Shown here piece after piece: positions 30,774 to 31,484 of a stretch of 31,484 nucleotides of DNA (within the stretch, counting starts at the first letter, position 1; the number at the start of each line of letters is the position of its first letter). The position numbers and the translations under genes were made by a program. The DNA is from Plantago elongata (taxonomy: Eukaryota; Streptophyta; Magnoliopsida; Lamiales; Plantaginaceae), in assembly GCA_036897095.1 (NCBI GenBank), contig JAYMSP010001497.1:1-31484 (forward strand), in the 5' to 3' direction. The notes under the pieces were generated by a model that saw nothing but the letters and a program-made list of their open reading frames with translations, did not search any database and was not told the DNA's origin.

Positions 30774-31484
30774 GACTAGATCATTAAACTAAGCATCTTT
30801 TCTAGAATATTAGCCAGTTAATGATATAATCAAGTGGAGCCACATAGCTGGAAAGGCAAGATATATGTGTTAGAACACCCCCATCCCGGTGGAAATATTT
30901 AGCCATTCTGGATGGAAGACCAACCATGGTAGCAGGTCACTTCACATCTAATTGAAAACGTCCCAAACCATCCTGAACTACTACGGTACTACCCCTTACA
31001 AAGATGGTGAAATCAATGCCCCAGAAAATGTTTAGGCCAAACATTATAATGCAACTGGTGAAGCAATTTCACTGGTATATAAAGTTACTGAATACCATGC
31101 ACCTGGTTAAAACTGAATGATCGGATTAAAATAAGAGAAAAATGGAAGGTTTTCAAATAATTAACCTCAACTACAGGCTTTGCAACGACTTCATAGACAC
31201 GTTTCTGAGATGCATATTCTGTGAGAACCTCATCAAATTCGTAAGTGTCTGAGTCCCAGTTGTTTTTCCGTAGTTTCAATCTTTTAAGCTGCAAAAGCCA
31301 AGTCATGTCGAAAATCATGCTCAATTCACTAGGAGCTGCGAGATTTATCATATGTGCAGGTATAAGATTTTCATAGAACAACAATACGTTATTTTAATCT
31401 AGTAACCTCTGGCTGTAATTCAACGCAATCTGCAAAGTCTGCATCGGCCACAGACTCTTCAGCATTTCTTGGCCGCAATCTTAC
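22301..31484 (-). CDS. KINUB: Armadillo-repeat kinesin (ARK / KIN-U, KINUB-like), partial at the right edge
   Basis: Plant-specific (in this architecture) ATP-driven microtubule motor; Arabidopsis ARK proteins act on microtubule dynamics and root epidermal growth. Eighteen coding exons (5' to 3'): 31407-31484, 31166-31288, 30260-30445, 29931-30152, 29654-29798, 28746-28895, 28509-28597, 28140-28343, 26073-26171, 25623-25736, 25382-25516, 24870-25005, 24697-24789, 24311-24436, 24049-24174, 23370-23513, 22570-22698, 22301-22461. All introns are GT-AG and the joined frame is open for 819 residues to a TAG at 22301-22303. Numbering from the first residue in the window: motor 1-331 with P-loop GQTGTGKT (81-88), switch I NTESSRSH (192-199), switch II DLAGSE (241-246); neck and coiled coil about 332-515; linker 516-557; ARM repeats about 558-770; C-terminal cap to 819. 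The start codon and roughly 70-100 N-terminal residues lie beyond 31484. Matches such as [19 protein letters not shown] and [10 protein letters not shown] favour KINUB (ARK2) over KINUA (ARK3), judged from memory. No frameshift or stop is seen. Confidence 0.93.
22570..22698 (-). CDS. KINUB: Kinesin exon 17: ARM repeat
   Basis: 129 bases, phase 1 at both ends. Residues 725-766: [18 protein letters not shown] and [14 protein letters not shown], one ARM-type helical repeat. Donor G|GTACATG, acceptor TTTGTAG. Confidence 0.9.
23370..23513 (-). CDS. KINUB: Kinesin exon 16: ARM repeat
   Basis: 144 bases, phase 1 at both ends. Residues 677-723: [20 protein letters not shown], then [19 protein letters not shown], a classic ARM repeat with its GGI turn and ANFAKC helix. 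Confidence 0.92.
24049..24174 (-). CDS. KINUB: Kinesin exon 15: ARM repeat
   Basis: 126 bases, phase 1 at both ends. Residues 635-675: [38 protein letters not shown]. Same length and boundary position as exon 14. Confidence 0.93.
24311..24436 (-). CDS. KINUB: Kinesin exon 14: ARM repeat
   Basis: 126 bases, phase 1 at both ends. Residues 593-633: [40 protein letters not shown]. It aligns without gaps to exon 15. Confidence 0.93.
24697..24789 (-). CDS. KINUB: Kinesin exon 13: first ARM repeat
   Basis: 93 bases, phase 1 at both ends. Residues 562-591: [30 protein letters not shown], the start of the ARM array. Confidence 0.92.
24870..25005 (-). CDS. KINUB: Kinesin exon 12: linker between coiled coil and ARM array
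   Basis: 136 bases, entered in phase 0 and left in phase 1. Residues 516-560 are Ser/Asn-rich and low in hydrophobics ([19 protein letters not shown] ... [10 protein letters not shown] ... TNLHEQ), a flexible linker. This exon converts the phase-0 series to the phase-1 ARM series. Confidence 0.88.
25382..25516 (-). CDS. KINUB: Kinesin exon 11: coiled coil
   Basis: 135 bases, phase 0. Residues 471-515: acidic start [11 protein letters not shown], then a heptad-like helix ([32 protein letters not shown]). Confidence 0.9.
25623..25736 (-). CDS. KINUB: Kinesin exon 10: coiled coil
   Basis: 114 bases, phase 0. Residues 433-470: [32 protein letters not shown], with leucines in heptad spacing. Confidence 0.88.
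26073..26171 (-). CDS. KINUB: Kinesin exon 9: coiled coil
   Basis: 99 bases, phase 0. Residues 400-432: [20 protein letters not shown], then [13 protein letters not shown]. It sits downstream of the longest intron (1,968 bases). Confidence 0.9.
26400..26700 (-). mobile_element. Decayed LINE (non-LTR) reverse-transcriptase C-terminal fragment
   Basis: On the minus strand, near 26607-26675, one frame reads [21 protein letters not shown]. This matches the ESVNHLLLHC..A..LW signature of the zinc-binding (zf-RVT) domain after the reverse transcriptase in plant LINEs. Further on, in another frame, [13 protein letters not shown] (about 26455-26495) matches the WxxWxERN-type end of the same domain. 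The two parts are in different frames with stops between, so the fragment is dead. It lies in sense orientation within the kinesin intron. Confidence 0.7.
27322..27640. mobile_element. Stowaway-like MITE terminus with poly-C tract
   Basis: TACTCCCTCCGTCCCACTAT at about 27322 is the standard plant Stowaway terminus. Some 300 bases later the sequence runs into 17 consecutive C (27622-27638). A matching opposite terminus was not found, so the right boundary is a guess. Confidence 0.45.
28140..28343 (-). CDS. KINUB: Kinesin exon 8: neck and start of coiled coil
   Basis: 204 bases, phase 0. Residues 332-399: [19 protein letters not shown], the conserved post-motor neck of ARK kinesins, then a charged helix ([38 protein letters not shown]). 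Confidence 0.93.
28509..28597 (-). CDS. KINUB: Kinesin exon 7: end of the motor core
   Basis: 89 bases, entered in phase 1 and left in phase 0. Residues 303-331: [29 protein letters not shown], the last strand and helix of the motor domain. One position reads TSRTSL where most family members have TARTSL. Confidence 0.93.
28746..28895 (-). CDS. KINUB: Kinesin exon 6: microtubule-binding loop region
   Basis: 150 bases, phase 1 at both ends. Residues 253-301: [17 protein letters not shown] and [18 protein letters not shown], the helix-4/loop-12 region that contacts tubulin. Confidence 0.95.
28896..29653 (-). other. Kinesin intron 5 (758 bases)
   Basis: GT-AG intron (donor GTGGTTTGC, acceptor TTATTGAAG). 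The acceptor has a poor pyrimidine tract, but the splice is required by frame and family alignment. Nothing else is recognised in it. Confidence 0.75.
29654..29798 (-). CDS. KINUB: Kinesin exon 5: switch II
   Basis: 145 bases, entered in phase 0 and left in phase 1. Residues 204-251: [16 protein letters not shown], a variable insert, then [18 protein letters not shown] with the DLAGSE switch II motif. Confidence 0.94.
29931..30152 (-). CDS. KINUB: Kinesin exon 4: switch I
   Basis: 222 bases, phase 0. Residues 130-203: [63 protein letters not shown] is switch I. The donor is G|TGAACA-type, weaker than the others, and is chosen because the next exon resumes the family alignment at M-VQVK. Confidence 0.93.
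30260..30445 (-). CDS. KINUB: Kinesin exon 3: P-loop
   Basis: 186 bases, phase 0. Residues 68-129: [20 protein letters not shown], with the ATP-binding P-loop GQTGTGKT, then [20 protein letters not shown] and DSISVSYLQ. Confidence 0.95.
30700..30773 (+). repeat. (TAA)n microsatellite in kinesin intron 2
   Basis: An uninterrupted trinucleotide run of about 74 bases (close to 25 units) lies in the 720-base intron 30446-31165. It is preceded by imperfect copies (GATGATGATAATT and CGTAATAATTATTATGACGACG). A run this long is expected to vary between individuals. Confidence 0.95.
31166..31288 (-). CDS. KINUB: Kinesin exon 2: N-terminal motor
   Basis: 123 bases, phase 0. Residues 27-67: [40 protein letters not shown], with the FDEV strand and VYE motif of kinesins. 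Confidence 0.94.
31407..31484 (-). CDS. KINUB: Kinesin exon 1 of those visible: VRLRPRN strand, cut by the window edge
   Basis: 78 bases in frame from the last base of the window. Residues 1-26: [26 protein letters not shown], the first beta strand of the motor. Family members have a further Ser-rich N-terminus before VRV(A)VRLRPRN, which is outside this window. Confidence 0.93.

Noticed and set aside
1..31484. CRISPR array, prokaryotic operon, phage or organelle DNA
   Set aside because: All confirmed genes are plant nuclear families with GT-AG introns. No spaced direct repeats, Shine-Dalgarno-led gene series or plastid/mitochondrial genes were seen.

Overview
The window is nuclear DNA of a flowering plant, probably a eudicot. 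It has AT-rich intergenic sequence, GT-AG introns, small non-autonomous transposon copies, tRNA-derived SINE-like elements, and four plant protein families. The sequence alone does not fix the genus.

Layout. (1) Positions 1-1460 hold no recognisable gene apart from one weak candidate exon. (2) At 1460-1706 (minus) lies the first coding exon of a plant glutamate receptor-like channel (GLR). It has a signal peptide, the start of the amino-terminal domain, and a TATA box just upstream. No second exon is visible in the remaining 1.46 kb, so the gene either runs off the left edge or is truncated. (3) 4706-5302 (+) is an intronless calmodulin-like protein with four EF-hands and a basic, cysteine-containing N-terminal extension. 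(4) 5.3-16.4 kb is a gene-poor stretch. It holds an initiator-Met tRNA pseudogene, two copies of one SINE-like family plus a third tRNA-like head, several MITE-like repeats and small tandem duplications. (5) 16879-17805 (+) is an intronless AT-hook/PPC (AHL) nuclear protein, closest to the AHL22 clade, with a tandemly duplicated leader. (6) 17.8-22.3 kb is again intergenic, with Tourist-like MITEs flanked by CTA duplications and an inverted pair of longer repeats. (7) 22301-31484 (minus) is a large multi-exon gene for an armadillo-repeat kinesin (ARK/KIN-U, closest to KINUB/ARK2). It is open at the right edge: 18 coding exons give 819 residues without a frame break, missing roughly the first 70-100 residues.

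The genes do not form a pathway or operon. The GLR and the CML both belong to Ca2+ signalling, but they are 3 kb apart and divergently oriented, which is weak evidence for any link. The kinesin and AHL are independent housekeeping/developmental genes.

I found no undescribed biological system. The most informative observations are the one-exon-per-repeat build of the kinesin ARM array, the orphan GLR exon, the tRNA-iMet pseudogene, the repeat families with visible target-site duplications, and the duplicated AHL leader.
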